From positions 1 through 35,780 of the forward strand of contig CALNAU010000092.1 of the NCBI GenBank assembly GCA_937874275.1: a stretch of 35,780 nucleotides of DNA, written 5' to 3'. The stretch comes from an uncultured Clostridia bacterium. Its GTDB lineage: Bacteria > Bacillota > Clostridia > Christensenellales > Aristaeellaceae. Shown piece after piece: positions 7,384-15,842 of this stretch; the first letter of the stretch is position 1, and each line of letters begins with the position of its first letter. The notes below the pieces were generated by a model. That model was given only the letters and a program-made list of their open reading frames with translations, was not told the DNA's origin and searched no databases. The translations under genes were made by a program, and so were the position numbers.

Positions 7384-9435
7384 ATGCAAAAACTGAGCGA
7401 ATGGATCCTGCGGCATCGCAAGGCGGTCCTGTTGGTTGCCTTGATATGCTGCGTGGTCAGCGTGTTCGCCATGCAAGGGGTTAATATCAACTACAACATG
7501 GCAGACTATCTGCCGGCCTCGTCGCCCTCCACCCAGGCGCTCAAGCTGGTGGAAGGCGGCCTGCCCAACATGCAGGTGTATGTGCCCAATGTCACGCCCC
7601 AGCAGGCGCTGGAGGTGAAAGAGCAGCTGCGCGCCATCCCCAAAGTGGAGGGCGTGCTGTGGCTGGACGACACCGTGGACCTGCGCGCCACGCCGTGGGA
7701 AGTGATCCCCGAAAAGACGCGCGAGGGCTACTACGCCGATGGCGGCGCGCTGTACCAGGTGACGGTGGGCTATGATGACGCGGCAGGGGTGTTCCAGGCC
7801 GTGCAGGCGCTGTACCCGGACGCCATCTACAAGGGCGAGGCGCCCAACCAGGCGCGGCTGCAAACCGTCACCATGGGCGAAATCGCCTCCATCATGTACT
7901 ACGTGGTGCCCATCGTTATCCTCATCTTGCTGCTCAGCACCAGCCACTGGTTTGAGCCGCTGCTGTTCATGCTGGTGATTGGCGTGGCCATCGTCATCAA
8001 CGAGGGCACCAACATCATCTTCGGCGAGATTTCCTTCGTCACCCAGGCGTGCTCCGCCGTGCTGCAATTGGCGGTGTCCATCGACTACGCGGTGTTCTTG
8101 CTGCACCGGTTCGCGGAATACCGCGAGGCCGGCATGGACGCGCGGGAGGCCATGAAGACCGCCATGCAAAAGGCGGCCAGCGCCATCGCGGCCAGCGCCA
8201 TGACCACGGTCTTCGGCTTCCTGGCGCTGCTGGTGATGGGCTTTGGCCTGGGGCGCGACATGGGCCTGGTGTTGGCCAAGGGCGTCATGCTCAGCTACCT
8301 CAGCGTGGTGATTGTGCTGCCCGCCGCTGCCATGGCCAGCATCAAGCTGATCGACAAGACCGCCCACCGCCGCCTGCTGCCCAGCTTTGAGGGCTTTGGC
8401 CGCGCGGTGGTGCGCTACGGCGCGCCGCTGGCCGCCATTGTGCTGATATTGCTGGTGCCGGCCTACCTGGGGCAGACCAGGAACAACTTCGTCTACGGCT
8501 CCTCCGGCATGCACGGCCCCAACTCGGATGCCCAGCGCGAGGCCTCGCGCATCGACGACATCTTTGGCCGCAGCCAGATGATGATGCTGATGGTGCCCCA
8601 GGGCGAGCCCGCCAAGACCGCCGAACTGTCGGACGAGGCCAAGGCGCTGCCCTATGTGCGCAGCGTCATCAGCTACGCGGAGACCGTGGGCGTGCAGATA
8701 CCCCCCGAGGTGGTGCCGGATTCGGCGCTGAGCATGCTGCGCGGCAACGGGTACGACCGGTTGCTGCTGAGCGTGGATTCGCTGGACGAGGGCGAGCGCG
8801 CCTTCTCCATTGTGGAGGAGATACGGGCGCTGGCCCGGCGCTACTATGCGGGGGATTTTCACCTGCTGGGGGAGAGCGTGGTCAACTACGACGTGCGTGA
8901 GTCCATCACCGCCGACAACCTCAAGGTGCTGCTGTTTGGCGTGATTGGCATCGGCTTCATCCTGCTGATTACCTTCCGCAACCTGAGCATCCCGCTGATC
9001 CTGCTGCTGATCATCGAGGGCGCCATCTGGTTTAACATGGCGGTGCCGTACTTTGCCGGCAATACGCTCAACTACATCGGGTACCAGATTGTCAGCTCCG
9101 TCCAGCTGGGCGCCACGGTGGACTATGCCATTTTGCTGGCCCAGCGCTACGAGGAAGCAAGAAAGACCATGGGCAAAAAGGAGGCCGCCGCCTGGGCGCT
9201 GGCCAAGTCGACCGGCTCCATCCTGCCGCCCATGCTGATATTGACCATCGCCGGCTACGCGCTGTCCATCGTGGTCACCTCCAACGCCGTCATCAGCCAG
9301 ATGGGCGAAATCATCGGCCGCGGCGCCGCCATCTCCGGCTTCATGGTGCTGATGGTGCTGCCCACGGTGCTTCGCTGGTGCGATGGAGCCATCAACCGTA
9401 CAAACATTGGCAAGAAGGAGGCCATCCAATCATGA
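7384..9435 (+). CDS. MMPL-family RND transporter
   Basis: A 683-residue polytopic protein with two halves, each having one transmembrane helix, a roughly 150-residue extracytoplasmic domain and a bundle of five helices, the RND/MMPL plan. Family features are the N-terminal helix RHRKAVLLVALICCVVS, the SIDYAVFLLHRFAEYRE motif in the first half and ATVDYAILLAQRYEEAR in the second, where the Asp-Tyr pair belongs to the proton relay. MMPL proteins export lipids or small hydrophobic molecules using the proton gradient; the cargo here is unknown. The ATG at 7384 follows GGGAGGA; the frame is open to 7303 but that part is promoter. It lies divergent from a TetR repressor and its stop overlaps the next gene by 4 bases, so the downstream secreted protein is probably a partner. 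Confidence 0.92.
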   Translation: MQKLSEWILRHRKAVLLVALICCVVSVFAMQGVNINYNMADYLPASSPSTQALKLVEGGLPNMQVYVPNVTPQQALEVKEQLRAIPKVEGVLWLDDTVDLRATPWEVIPEKTREGYYADGGALYQVTVGYDDAAGVFQAVQALYPDAIYKGEAPNQARLQTVTMGEIASIMYYVVPIVILILLLSTSHWFEPLLFMLVIGVAIVINEGTNIIFGEISFVTQACSAVLQLAVSIDYAVFLLHRFAEYREAGMDAREAMKTAMQKAASAIAASAMTTVFGFLALLVMGFGLGRDMGLVLAKGVMLSYLSVVIVLPAAAMASIKLIDKTAHRRLLPSFEGFGRAVVRYGAPLAAIVLILLVPAYLGQTRNNFVYGSSGMHGPNSDAQREASRIDDIFGRSQMMMLMVPQGEPAKTAELSDEAKALPYVRSVISYAETVGVQIPPEVVPDSALSMLRGNGYDRLLLSVDSLDEGERAFSIVEEIRALARRYYAGDFHLLGESVVNYDVRESITADNLKVLLFGVIGIGFILLITFRNLSIPLILLLIIEGAIWFNMAVPYFAGNTLNYIGYQIVSSVQLGATVDYAILLAQRYEEARKTMGKKEAAAWALAKSTGSILPPMLILTIAGYALSIVVTSNAVISQMGEIIGRGAAISGFMVLMVLPTVLRWCDGAINRTNIGKKEAIQS

Positions 9436-10361
9436 AAAAACTGACCGCCATCATCCTGGCTTTGCTGCTGCTGACGGGTGCCGTGAGCGCCCTGGGCGAG
9501 GTGAAGAAAAACGAAGTCGTCTACGCCCGCCTGTCCGCGTCGGGCGAGGTGAAGGATATGTATATCGTCAACGCCTTTGAGGCCGATCAGCCCGAAGAGG
9601 TAACCGATTATGGCCGCTACGACGCGGTGACCAACCTCACCAGCACCGAGCCGCTTGATTACACGGACGGCGAGGCCAAGCTGTCGCTGCCTGCCGGGCG
9701 CTTCTACTATCAGGGCAGCCCGCAGCAGAAGACGCTGCCGTGGGACATCGCCATCCGCTACACGCTGGACGGCAAGCCGGTGGAAGATCCACAGGCGCTG
9801 TCGGGCGCCCAGGGCAAGTTGGAGATCGCCATGGATGTGAAGGTGCGCGAGCAGATGGCCGCCTACGCCGGCGGCATGACGCTGCAAATCACCATGACGC
9901 TGGATGGCGATACGTGCCTGAACATCACCTCCGACAAGGCCACCATCGCGCTGGCCGGCGGCAACCAGACCATTGCCTACGTGGTGCTGCCCGGGCAGTC
10001 GGCGGGCTTTACCGTCACGGCCGATGTGCGCGACTTTGCCATGCCCGGCATCCAGATTGCCGGCCTGCGCATGAACATGGACACCGAGCAGTACCAGCGC
10101 ATGAGCGAGAACATGCTGGCCGGCAACCCCATGGCGCAGGCGGTGGGGCCCATGATTGACAACTTCGTCAAGGCGCTGTCGGGCACGGCGTCCCAATCCT
10201 TTGCCGATACGCGCAACGGCAACATCCACTCGCTGCAATTCGTGCTGATGACCGATGAGATCGCGGCCCCGGCCCCTGCCCCCACGCCCGAGGCGGAGCC
10301 CCAGGACACGCCCCGCGAGGAGAGCGTGACCGACCGCTTCCTCTCGCTGTTTGGGGGATAA
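9432..10361 (+). CDS. Secreted or surface protein coupled to the MMPL exporter
   Basis: A 309-residue protein with a signal peptide (MKKLTAIILALLLLTGAVSALG). The first mature segment, KNEVVYARLSASGEVKDMYIVNAFE, resembles the repeat found at the N-terminus of Bacillota surface and YhgE/ABC-type membrane proteins (a KDE-VYV-like start with G-x-V-K), but I cannot assign a named domain with confidence. The rest is beta-rich, ending in a Pro/Ala/Glu linker (APAPAPTPEAEPQDTP) and an amphipathic C-terminal segment (VTDRFLSLFGG). The ATG at 9432 overlaps the exporter stop (ATGA), so both are co-translated and the protein probably works outside the membrane with the exporter. No lipobox or sorting signal is seen. 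The frame is open upstream to 9378 inside the exporter gene, without a signal peptide there. Confidence 0.85.
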   Translation: MKKLTAIILALLLLTGAVSALGEVKKNEVVYARLSASGEVKDMYIVNAFEADQPEEVTDYGRYDAVTNLTSTEPLDYTDGEAKLSLPAGRFYYQGSPQQKTLPWDIAIRYTLDGKPVEDPQALSGAQGKLEIAMDVKVREQMAAYAGGMTLQITMTLDGDTCLNITSDKATIALAGGNQTIAYVVLPGQSAGFTVTADVRDFAMPGIQIAGLRMNMDTEQYQRMSENMLAGNPMAQAVGPMIDNFVKALSGTASQSFADTRNGNIHSLQFVLMTDEIAAPAPAPTPEAEPQDTPREESVTDRFLSLFGG

Positions 10362-10390
10362 TATTCACAGGCTGCAAGGTTTAAACCTGG

Positions 10391-10425
10391 TCCCCCGTTG
10401 TATGATTAAGCGACGGGGGATTTTA
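10391..10425 (+). terminator. Stem-loop after the exporter operon, possible terminator
   Basis: TCCCCCGT (10391-10398) pairs with ACGGGGGA (10413-10420) across a 14-base loop and is followed by TTTTAT. The T-run is short and the stem lies only 28 bases before the sigma factor gene, so it may instead be part of that gene's leader. A TATGAT -10-like element lies in the loop. Confidence 0.45.
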
Positions 10426-10447
10426 TCCGCTCGGGAAAGGAAGGGCT

Positions 10448-11020
10448 ATGCCTGCTTTGAACACCAACGCGCAGGCCTTTGAGGCGGCGGTCGCGCCCTA
10501 TGAGCGGCAGGTGTACTTCACCTGCCTGCGCATCATGGGCAACCCGCAGGACGCCGAGGACTGCGCGCAGGAGGCCATGCTCAAGGCCTATCACGCCTTC
10601 GCCGGGTTCCGCGGCGACAGCAAGGCGAGCACCTGGCTGTACACCATCGCCACCCGCTGCTGCATGGACGCGCTGCGCAGGCGGCGCGAGGTGGTCTCGC
10701 TGGACAGCCTGCGTGAGGATGGGTGGGAGGCGCAAAGCGAGGAGCCTTCGCCCTACCTGGCGTTGGAGGAGGGCGAGCGCAAGCGCCTGCTGGGCGAGGC
10801 CATCACCCATTTGCCCGAGGAGCACCGCGTGGTATTGACGCTGTGCGACCTGCAGGGCCTCAGCTACGAGGAGGCCGCGGGCGTCATCGGCTGCCCGCTG
10901 GGCACCGTCCGCAGCCGATTAAACCGTGCCCGCGCCGGGCTGCGGCAGGCATTGTCCGCCGGCGGGGAACTTTTTCAAGACAACCTGCGTCCTATTGATG
11001 AAAGGAGGGAAAGCAAATGA
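10448..11020 (+). CDS. ECF-subfamily RNA polymerase sigma factor
   Basis: A 190-residue sigma factor. Region 2 contains YFTCLRIMGNPQDAEDCAQEAMLKAYHAF and the -10 recognition helix FRGDSKASTWLYTIATRCCMD. Region 4 has LPEEHRVVLTLCDLQGLSYEEAAGVIGCPLGTVRSRLNRARAGL, the -35-binding HTH. Regions 1.2 and 3 are missing, as is normal for ECF factors. The ATG at 10448 follows GGAAAGGAAGG. It overlaps the anti-sigma gene by 4 bases (ATGA), the standard sigma/anti-sigma pairing. It would redirect RNA polymerase to a stress regulon, probably envelope stress given its membrane anti-sigma partner, and often transcribes its own operon. I cannot identify its own promoter with confidence. Confidence 0.95.
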   Translation: MPALNTNAQAFEAAVAPYERQVYFTCLRIMGNPQDAEDCAQEAMLKAYHAFAGFRGDSKASTWLYTIATRCCMDALRRRREVVSLDSLREDGWEAQSEEPSPYLALEEGERKRLLGEAITHLPEEHRVVLTLCDLQGLSYEEAAGVIGCPLGTVRSRLNRARAGLRQALSAGGELFQDNLRPIDERRESK

Positions 11021-12228
11021 CACACATGACCTGTGAACAGTTTTCCATCCTTCTCGACCGGTATCTGGAGGGCAGCTTAAACCAGCAGGAGCGCGAGGCC
11101 TTTGAGGCCCACGCCCAAACATGCGCCGACTGTCAGCTGTTGCTCCAAATCCGCCGGGACTGCCAAGGCCTGGATGACGGCGGCGAGGTACCCGCCAGCT
11201 TCTCATCCTCCTGGCGTCAGGCAATTCATCAACAGGAGGATCACAACATGCAACAGATGCCCGAACCCAAGAAGCGCGAGAAATCGCCCATGAACCTCAG
11301 GCGCTGGCTGGCCATCGCGGCCTCGCTGGTGCTGGTCATCGGCGGCACTTGGCTGGTGGGGCAAAACGCCCCCCGCAACCGCCAGACATCCACCAAGCAG
11401 AGCGCGGACTACAACACCACCCCCTACGGCGGCACCGGCGTGGACAGCTATATGCGCAGCGCGGACGGTCAACCCGCCCCCGCCGCCATGAGCGTGCAGG
11501 CCGACTACGCCATGGAGGAGGCTGCCCCCGCCCCCCAGGCGCAAAACGCGCCCACCCAGCCGCAGAAAATCATCCGCACCGTCAGCCTCAACCTGGTGAC
11601 GCGCGAGTTTGAAAAGGACCTGGAGACCCTGAACGCGGCCATCGGCGAGCATGGCGGCTATGTGGAATACTCCGATGTGGCATCCGACCGCGGCAGCCGC
11701 CGCTACGCCAACCTCACCATCCGCATCCCCAAGGACAAGCTGGATGCCTACCTGGAAGCCGCGCAGAAGGTTGGGCGCGTGAGCTCCTACACCGAATCCC
11801 AGGAGGATGTGAGCGAGCGCTACACCGACACCGAAACCCGGCTGGTTTCGCAAAAAGCCAAGATGGAGCGCCTGCAGCAGCTGCTCAAGCAGGCCACCAC
11901 CGTCAAGGACATCCTGGAGATTGAAAACCAGATTGCCGATACCCAGTATCAGCTGGATTCGCTGACCGGCGCCCTGCGCGGCATGGACAGCAAGGTGGAT
12001 TACTCCACCGTCCGCCTGACCCTGCAGGAGGAAGTGCCCACGGCCTCCCCCACCGAGCTGACGCTGGGCGAGCGCATCCGCCTGGCCATGACCGACGCGT
12101 GGGACGCCATCCAGGCCTTCCTGGCGGATTTCGTGGTGCTGCTGGTGGTCGCGCTGCCCTATGTGGTGGTGCTGCTGATCATCATCCTCATCATCCGATT
12201 TGTCATCAAAAGGAGAAAGAATAAATGA
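11017..12228 (+). CDS. Anti-sigma factor with zinc-finger N-terminus fused to DUF4349
   Basis: A 403-residue membrane protein. Residues 1-45 form a zinc-binding anti-sigma domain with Cys6, His32, Cys36 and Cys39 (H-x3-C-x2-C). A first transmembrane segment lies at about 97-115 (WLAIAASLVLVIGGTWLVG), followed by a Gln/Ala/Pro-rich linker. A DUF4349-type region follows, with KIIRTVSLNLVTREFEKDLETL, YANLTIRIPKDKLDAYLEA and the coiled-coil ERLQQLLKQATTVKDILEIENQI. A second transmembrane segment is at about 368-395, ending in a basic tail. The cytoplasmic N-terminus should hold the sigma factor; the outer DUF4349 part is a candidate sensor. DUF4349 is often a separate lipoprotein, so the fusion is worth noting. 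It overlaps both neighbours with ATGA junctions. Confidence 0.88.
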   Translation: MTHMTCEQFSILLDRYLEGSLNQQEREAFEAHAQTCADCQLLLQIRRDCQGLDDGGEVPASFSSSWRQAIHQQEDHNMQQMPEPKKREKSPMNLRRWLAIAASLVLVIGGTWLVGQNAPRNRQTSTKQSADYNTTPYGGTGVDSYMRSADGQPAPAAMSVQADYAMEEAAPAPQAQNAPTQPQKIIRTVSLNLVTREFEKDLETLNAAIGEHGGYVEYSDVASDRGSRRYANLTIRIPKDKLDAYLEAAQKVGRVSSYTESQEDVSERYTDTETRLVSQKAKMERLQQLLKQATTVKDILEIENQIADTQYQLDSLTGALRGMDSKVDYSTVRLTLQEEVPTASPTELTLGERIRLAMTDAWDAIQAFLADFVVLLVVALPYVVVLLIIILIIRFVIKRRKNK

Positions 12229-12920
12229 AAAAGATTGTAACCGCTGTCCTTAGTCTCGCCCTGGTGCTGGCCCTGGCGCTGCCCGCGCTGGCCGCTGAGG
12301 TAACCGTCACCGGCACCGCCACCGTGAACCTGCCCGCCGATACCGCCACGCTGCAGGTGGGCGCCAGCATGAAGGATAAATCCGCCGCTGAAGCCCAGGC
12401 CCAGGTGGATCAAGTCATCCGCACCATGCTGACCTCGCTGGAGGAACTGGGCATCGACAAGGCGGACATCAAGACCAGCAACTACTCCGTCTACGTGGAA
12501 ATGCCCTATGAGGAGTATGGCGCCATCCGCCAGGCGCAGCCCGTGTACAACGCCAGCAACTCGCTGAGCGTCACCATCCGCAAGCTGGACCAGGTGGCCG
12601 CGGTCATCGACGCCGCCACCAAGGCCGGCGCCAACCAGATCTACAGCCTCAGCTTCACGGCCTCCCAGTCGGCTGACGCCTACAACAAGGCGCTGGAACG
12701 CGCGGTGGAGGATGGGCAGGCCAAGGCCGCCGTGCTGGCCAAGGCCGCCGGCCGCACGCTGGGCGCGCTGGAGGACATGAAGGCCGAGCAGATCTTCGGC
12801 GATGTGTACGGCATCATGAACCGCATGGACTTCGGCATGGCCGCCTCTGAAAAGGCCACCATCGTCACCGGCGATGTGTCGGTTTCGGCCAGCGTCACCC
12901 TGACCTACGAACTGGAATAA
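12225..12920 (+). CDS. Secreted SIMPL-domain (DUF541) protein
   Basis: A 231-residue protein with a signal peptide (MKKIVTAVLSLALVLALALPALA) and a SIMPL/DUF541 domain: VTVTGTATVNLPADTATLQVG, the AEAQAQVDQVIRTMLTSLEELGI helix, IKTSNYSVYVE, and the C-terminal VSVSASVTLTYELE strand. The family includes oxidative-stress-linked YggE of E. coli and an IRAK1-binding signalling protein; its chemistry is unknown. The start at 12225 overlaps the anti-sigma stop (ATGA) and is preceded by AAAAGGAG. Placement after an ECF sigma/anti-sigma pair suggests it is a target or a modulator of that stress response. A strong terminator follows, ending the three-gene operon. Confidence 0.9.
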   Translation: MKKIVTAVLSLALVLALALPALAAEVTVTGTATVNLPADTATLQVGASMKDKSAAEAQAQVDQVIRTMLTSLEELGIDKADIKTSNYSVYVEMPYEEYGAIRQAQPVYNASNSLSVTIRKLDQVAAVIDAATKAGANQIYSLSFTASQSADAYNKALERAVEDGQAKAAVLAKAAGRTLGALEDMKAEQIFGDVYGIMNRMDFGMAASEKATIVTGDVSVSASVTLTYELE

Positions 12921-12938
12921 GCGTTTCACTGAATAACA

Positions 12939-12973
12939 AAGTCCCGCCGGAGTGAACCCCGGCGGGACTTTTA
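12939..12973 (+). terminator. Rho-independent terminator after the SIMPL gene
   Basis: GTCCCGCCGG (12941-12950) pairs perfectly with CCGGCGGGAC (12959-12968) around an 8-base loop, followed by TTTTAT. An AA/TT pair extends the stem to 12939-12970, so the same hairpin could also act on the convergent minus-strand gene. Confidence 0.88.
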
Positions 12974-12989
12974 TGATGCCTATATGGTT

Positions 12990-13694
12990 TTACGCGCGCT
13001 TGCCGGCCTGCTCAATCAGCCAGTCAAATAGCCGCTGCATGGCGGGGTCGTGCTTGGCCAGGTTCTCCGGGTGCCATTGCAGGCCGATGGCGGGATAGCC
13101 ATCCTCAAACTCCACCGCCTCGATGAAGCCGTCCTCGCTCATGGCGGCGACCTTCAGGCCCTTGCCCAAATCCTTAATGTTTTGGTGGTGGCGGCTGTTG
13201 ACCGGGCTGGTGTCGCTGCCAATCAAACTGTGCAGCAGCGTGCCCGGGATGATGCTCACCTTGTGAGCGTCGGTGGGCGTTTCATTTTGCGCATGGTTGA
13301 TATGGGTGGGCTTCTGGGTGGGCATATCCTGATACAGGGTGCCGCCCTGGGCCACGTTCATCAGCTGGATGCCCCGGCATACGGCCAAAAACGGCTTGCC
13401 GGTGGTGAGCAGGTAGCGGTAGGTGTACAGCTCCTGCGCGTCCCGCTCGGGGACAATTTCGTCGCACTGGGGGATAATCTCCTCACCGAACTCGCGGGGA
13501 TGGATGTCCTCGCCACCCGGGAAAATCACGCCGTCCACCTTGTCAATCATGGCCTTCCAGACCGCCTCGTTGTCCGTCAGGGGGAACAGCAGCGGCAGGC
13601 CGCCGGCACGAATGACCGCGGTGATGTAGTCGTTGGGCATGTTCAGGCGTTTCCTTTGCGTATCCCAGTTGGCTCCGATTCCGATGGTAATCAT
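12990..13694 (-). CDS. Gamma-glutamyl-gamma-aminobutyrate hydrolase-like class-I glutamine amidotransferase (peptidase C26)
   Basis: This 234-residue cytoplasmic enzyme has the catalytic Cys106 in LAVCRGIQLMNVAQGGTLYQDM and the His208/Glu210 pair in LQWHPENL. VDGVIFPGGEDIHPREFGE is also typical of the PuuD/C26 group, which hydrolyses gamma-glutamyl amide bonds (for example gamma-glutamyl-GABA in putrescine breakdown) or acts on related conjugates. No other polyamine gene is nearby, so the substrate is uncertain. The ATG at 13694 follows AAAGGACAGCT; the frame is open to 13772 but that stretch covers the probable promoter. It is a single gene, divergent from the XpaC-TelA operon and convergent with the ECF operon. 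Confidence 0.88.
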   Translation of the reverse strand: MITIGIGANWDTQRKRLNMPNDYITAVIRAGGLPLLFPLTDNEAVWKAMIDKVDGVIFPGGEDIHPREFGEEIIPQCDEIVPERDAQELYTYRYLLTTGKPFLAVCRGIQLMNVAQGGTLYQDMPTQKPTHINHAQNETPTDAHKVSIIPGTLLHSLIGSDTSPVNSRHHQNIKDLGKGLKVAAMSEDGFIEAVEFEDGYPAIGLQWHPENLAKHDPAMQRLFDWLIEQAGKRA

Positions 13695-13727
13695 AGCTGT
13701 CCTTTCTTGTATGCATATTGTTTTTTT

Positions 13728-13756
13728 AGTATACCACAACTGTGCCGCGGGGCGAA
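13728..13756 (-). promoter_or_regulatory. Candidate promoter for the C26 hydrolase
   Basis: On the minus strand TATACT (13733-13728) is a good -10, about 30 bases before the ATG. The best -35 at 17 bases is a weak TTCGCC (13756-13751). Confidence 0.35.
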
Positions 13757-13790
13757 GGGGTTTAACGGGCATTCATGAGGAAATATTAAT

Positions 13791-13819
13791 TTGTAACACC
13801 CCAAGGCATATGATATACT
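13791..13819 (+). promoter_or_regulatory. Promoter for the XpaC-TelA operon
   Basis: TTGTAA (13791-13796), 17 bases, then TATACT (13814-13819); matches are 4/6 and 5/6. It lies 45 bases before the XpaC-like start, with GGGAGGG in between. Confidence 0.6.
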
Positions 13820-13863
13820 TTGCTTGTACATTCAAGGGTTTACTACAGTTGCGGGAGGGCGCG

Positions 13864-14583
13864 ATGGCGAAATACAATCAATCCAAATCCCCGGTCAAGG
13901 GATGGATTTACGGCCTTGCCGCGGCCGGGCTGACCAGCCTGGGCTATGCGGCCATATTTCCACTATACAGGTGGCCGCACTACCTGCTGATGGCTGCCGC
14001 CGCCCTGCTGGTGGGCCGCGTGGCGCAGATCATGGGCTCCGGCCTTGATACCACGCAAAAGGCCCCCACGCGGGAGGAGCTGCCGTTGACCGGCGATGAG
14101 CAGGTGGACCGCATTGTGCGCCGCGGGCAGGACATGATTGAGCAAATCAAGGTGGAAAACGACCTGATTCCCGACCCCGAGCTGTCGCGCAAAATTGATG
14201 AAATTGAAAGCGTATCCAACAAGATTTTCCGCACGGTGATCGAGCAGCCCGGCAAGGCGCCGCAGATTCGCCGGTTTATGGATTATTACCTGCCGACCAC
14301 TCTCAAAATGCTCAGCGGCTACCGCAAGATGGACGAGCGCCGCCTGCAGGGGGCGGAGGCCGTGGCCGTCAAGCAGAAGATTGAAACGGCGCTGGATGTG
14401 GTGGTGGGCGCTTTTCGCAAGCAGCTCAACACCCTGTATCAAAATGACATTCTCGATATCTCTACCGATATCGATGTGTTGGAGACCATGCTCAAACAGG
14501 ACAGCCTGACCGGCCAGCAGTTCACCATGAACCGGACTGCCACCGGCGGCCAGGCCCAGGCCCAGGCAAAGAAGGAGGAATAA
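13864..14583 (+). CDS. XpaC-like (5-bromo-4-chloroindolyl phosphate hydrolysis) family protein
   Basis: A 239-residue protein with two N-terminal membrane segments (WIYGLAAAGLTSLGYAAIF and YLLMAAAALLVGRVA), then a cytoplasmic helical domain. Its LTGDEQVDRIVRRGQDMIEQI, IPDPELSRKIDEIE, FMDYYLPTTLKMLSGYRKM and DILDISTDIDVLETML match the XpaC family. XpaC is named for a hydrolysis phenotype in Bacillus, but no enzyme active site has been shown; YxKxM and D-I-S-TDI-x-VLE are the family hallmarks. XpaC is usually encoded beside TelA, as here, with only 2 bases between the genes. The start at 13864 lies 7 bases after GGGAGGG; the longer open frame runs through the promoter. The pair is associated with tellurite or antimicrobial tolerance in other Bacillota. 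Confidence 0.87.
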   Translation: MAKYNQSKSPVKGWIYGLAAAGLTSLGYAAIFPLYRWPHYLLMAAAALLVGRVAQIMGSGLDTTQKAPTREELPLTGDEQVDRIVRRGQDMIEQIKVENDLIPDPELSRKIDEIESVSNKIFRTVIEQPGKAPQIRRFMDYYLPTTLKMLSGYRKMDERRLQGAEAVAVKQKIETALDVVVGAFRKQLNTLYQNDILDISTDIDVLETMLKQDSLTGQQFTMNRTATGGQAQAQAKKEE

Positions 14584-14585
14584 CC

Positions 14586-15830
14586 ATGTCAGAACATAAG
14601 GACAACATCCAACCCACCGAAACCCAGGACACCCAGGAGCGCTTGCGCGCCATGGCCGAGGCTCAGCTGGAGCCCGTGCCCGTGCTGACGCTCACCCCCA
14701 GCGCCGGCGATAAGCTGCAAATGGAAAAGGTGATTGACCAGCTGGAGGGCACCAAGGTGGACGAGCCGGTCGCCCCCGATGTGCAGGCCGCCATCGCCAA
14801 GCAGCTGGACAGCAGCCTGACGGAGGAAGAGCGAAAGACCGTGGACGCCTTCTCCCAGCAGATTGATATCGGCAACCCGCAGCACGTCATGCTGTACGGC
14901 GCCGACGCCCAGAAAAAGGTATCGGACTTTGCCGATACCGTGCTGGCCGACGTCAAAAACAAGGACTCGGGCAACGTGGGCGACATGATGACCAAGCTGA
15001 TTGGCGAGCTGAAGAGCTTTGAAAGCAGCACGGAAAAGCCCAAGGGCATCCGCGCGTGGTTCTTCAGCGCCGAAAAATATGTGGAGCAGATTCGCGCCCG
15101 CTACGACTCGGTGGCCGGCAACGTGGAAAACATCGCGGGCACGCTGGAAAACCACCAGGTGCAGCTGCTCAAGGACGTTTCCATGCTCAACCACCTCTAC
15201 GACATGAACATCCAGTACTTCCGCGAACTGACCATGTACATCGTGGCCGGTGAGAAGCGCCTGGCCGCCTTCCGCGCCAAGGAAGTGGAGGATGCCAAGC
15301 AGCACGCCAAGGAGACCGGCGACGCCATGGACGCCCAGAAGGCGAGCGACTTGGACGCAGCGGCCGACCGCTTTGAAAAGAAGCTGCACGACCTCAAGCT
15401 CACCCGGCAGATTTCCATGCAGATGGCGCCGCAGATTCGCTTGCTGCAAAACAACAACGCCCTGCTGATTGAGCGCATCCAGTCCACGCTGGTCAACACC
15501 CTGCCGCTGTGGAAAAACCAGATGGTGCTGGCCATTGGCATGGAGCACAGCCGCTCGGCCATGCAGGCCCAGCGCGCCGTGACTGATATGACCAACGATC
15601 TGCTTAAGAAGAACGCCGAAAGCCTCAAGATGGGCACGGTGGAGACCGCCAAGGAGGCCGAGCGCGGCATCATCGATATTGAGACCCTGGTGCAGACCAA
15701 CCAGAGCCTGATTGACACCATGAACGAAGTGGTGCGCATCCAGGAGGAGGGGCGCAAAAAGCGCCGCGAGGCCGAGCAGGTGCTCGCCCGCATGGAAACC
15801 GAACTCAAGAACCGCCTGATCAACGGCTAA
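14586..15830 (+). CDS. telA: TelA/KlaA toxic-anion resistance family protein
   Basis: This 414-residue, almost entirely helical cytoplasmic protein has TelA-family blocks: VDAFSQQIDIGNPQHVMLYG, KKVSDFADTVLADVKNKDSG, YVEQIRARYDSVAGNVENIAGTLE, MNIQYFRELTMYIVAGEKRL and LPLWKNQMVLAIG. The name comes from the kilA/telA plasmid locus conferring tellurite resistance, but the true function is not settled; it is often linked to envelope stress and to nisin or daptomycin tolerance. The ATG at 14586 follows AAGGAGG closely after the XpaC stop. The length is near the family norm. It is the second gene of a six-gene run with XpaC, LemA-like and TPM genes, so a membrane-quality role is more likely than tellurite as such. 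Confidence 0.93.
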   Translation: MSEHKDNIQPTETQDTQERLRAMAEAQLEPVPVLTLTPSAGDKLQMEKVIDQLEGTKVDEPVAPDVQAAIAKQLDSSLTEEERKTVDAFSQQIDIGNPQHVMLYGADAQKKVSDFADTVLADVKNKDSGNVGDMMTKLIGELKSFESSTEKPKGIRAWFFSAEKYVEQIRARYDSVAGNVENIAGTLENHQVQLLKDVSMLNHLYDMNIQYFRELTMYIVAGEKRLAAFRAKEVEDAKQHAKETGDAMDAQKASDLDAAADRFEKKLHDLKLTRQISMQMAPQIRLLQNNNALLIERIQSTLVNTLPLWKNQMVLAIGMEHSRSAMQAQRAVTDMTNDLLKKNAESLKMGTVETAKEAERGIIDIETLVQTNQSLIDTMNEVVRIQEEGRKKRREAEQVLARMETELKNRLING

Positions 15831-15842
15831 TCCGGAGGAAGC

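Noticed and set aside
7369..9429. 686-codon open frame antisense to the MMPL gene
   Set aside because: Its protein is a His/Gln/Gly/Val-rich mixture typical of antisense of GC-rich code; the MMPL frame has full family motifs, and no ribosome site fits.
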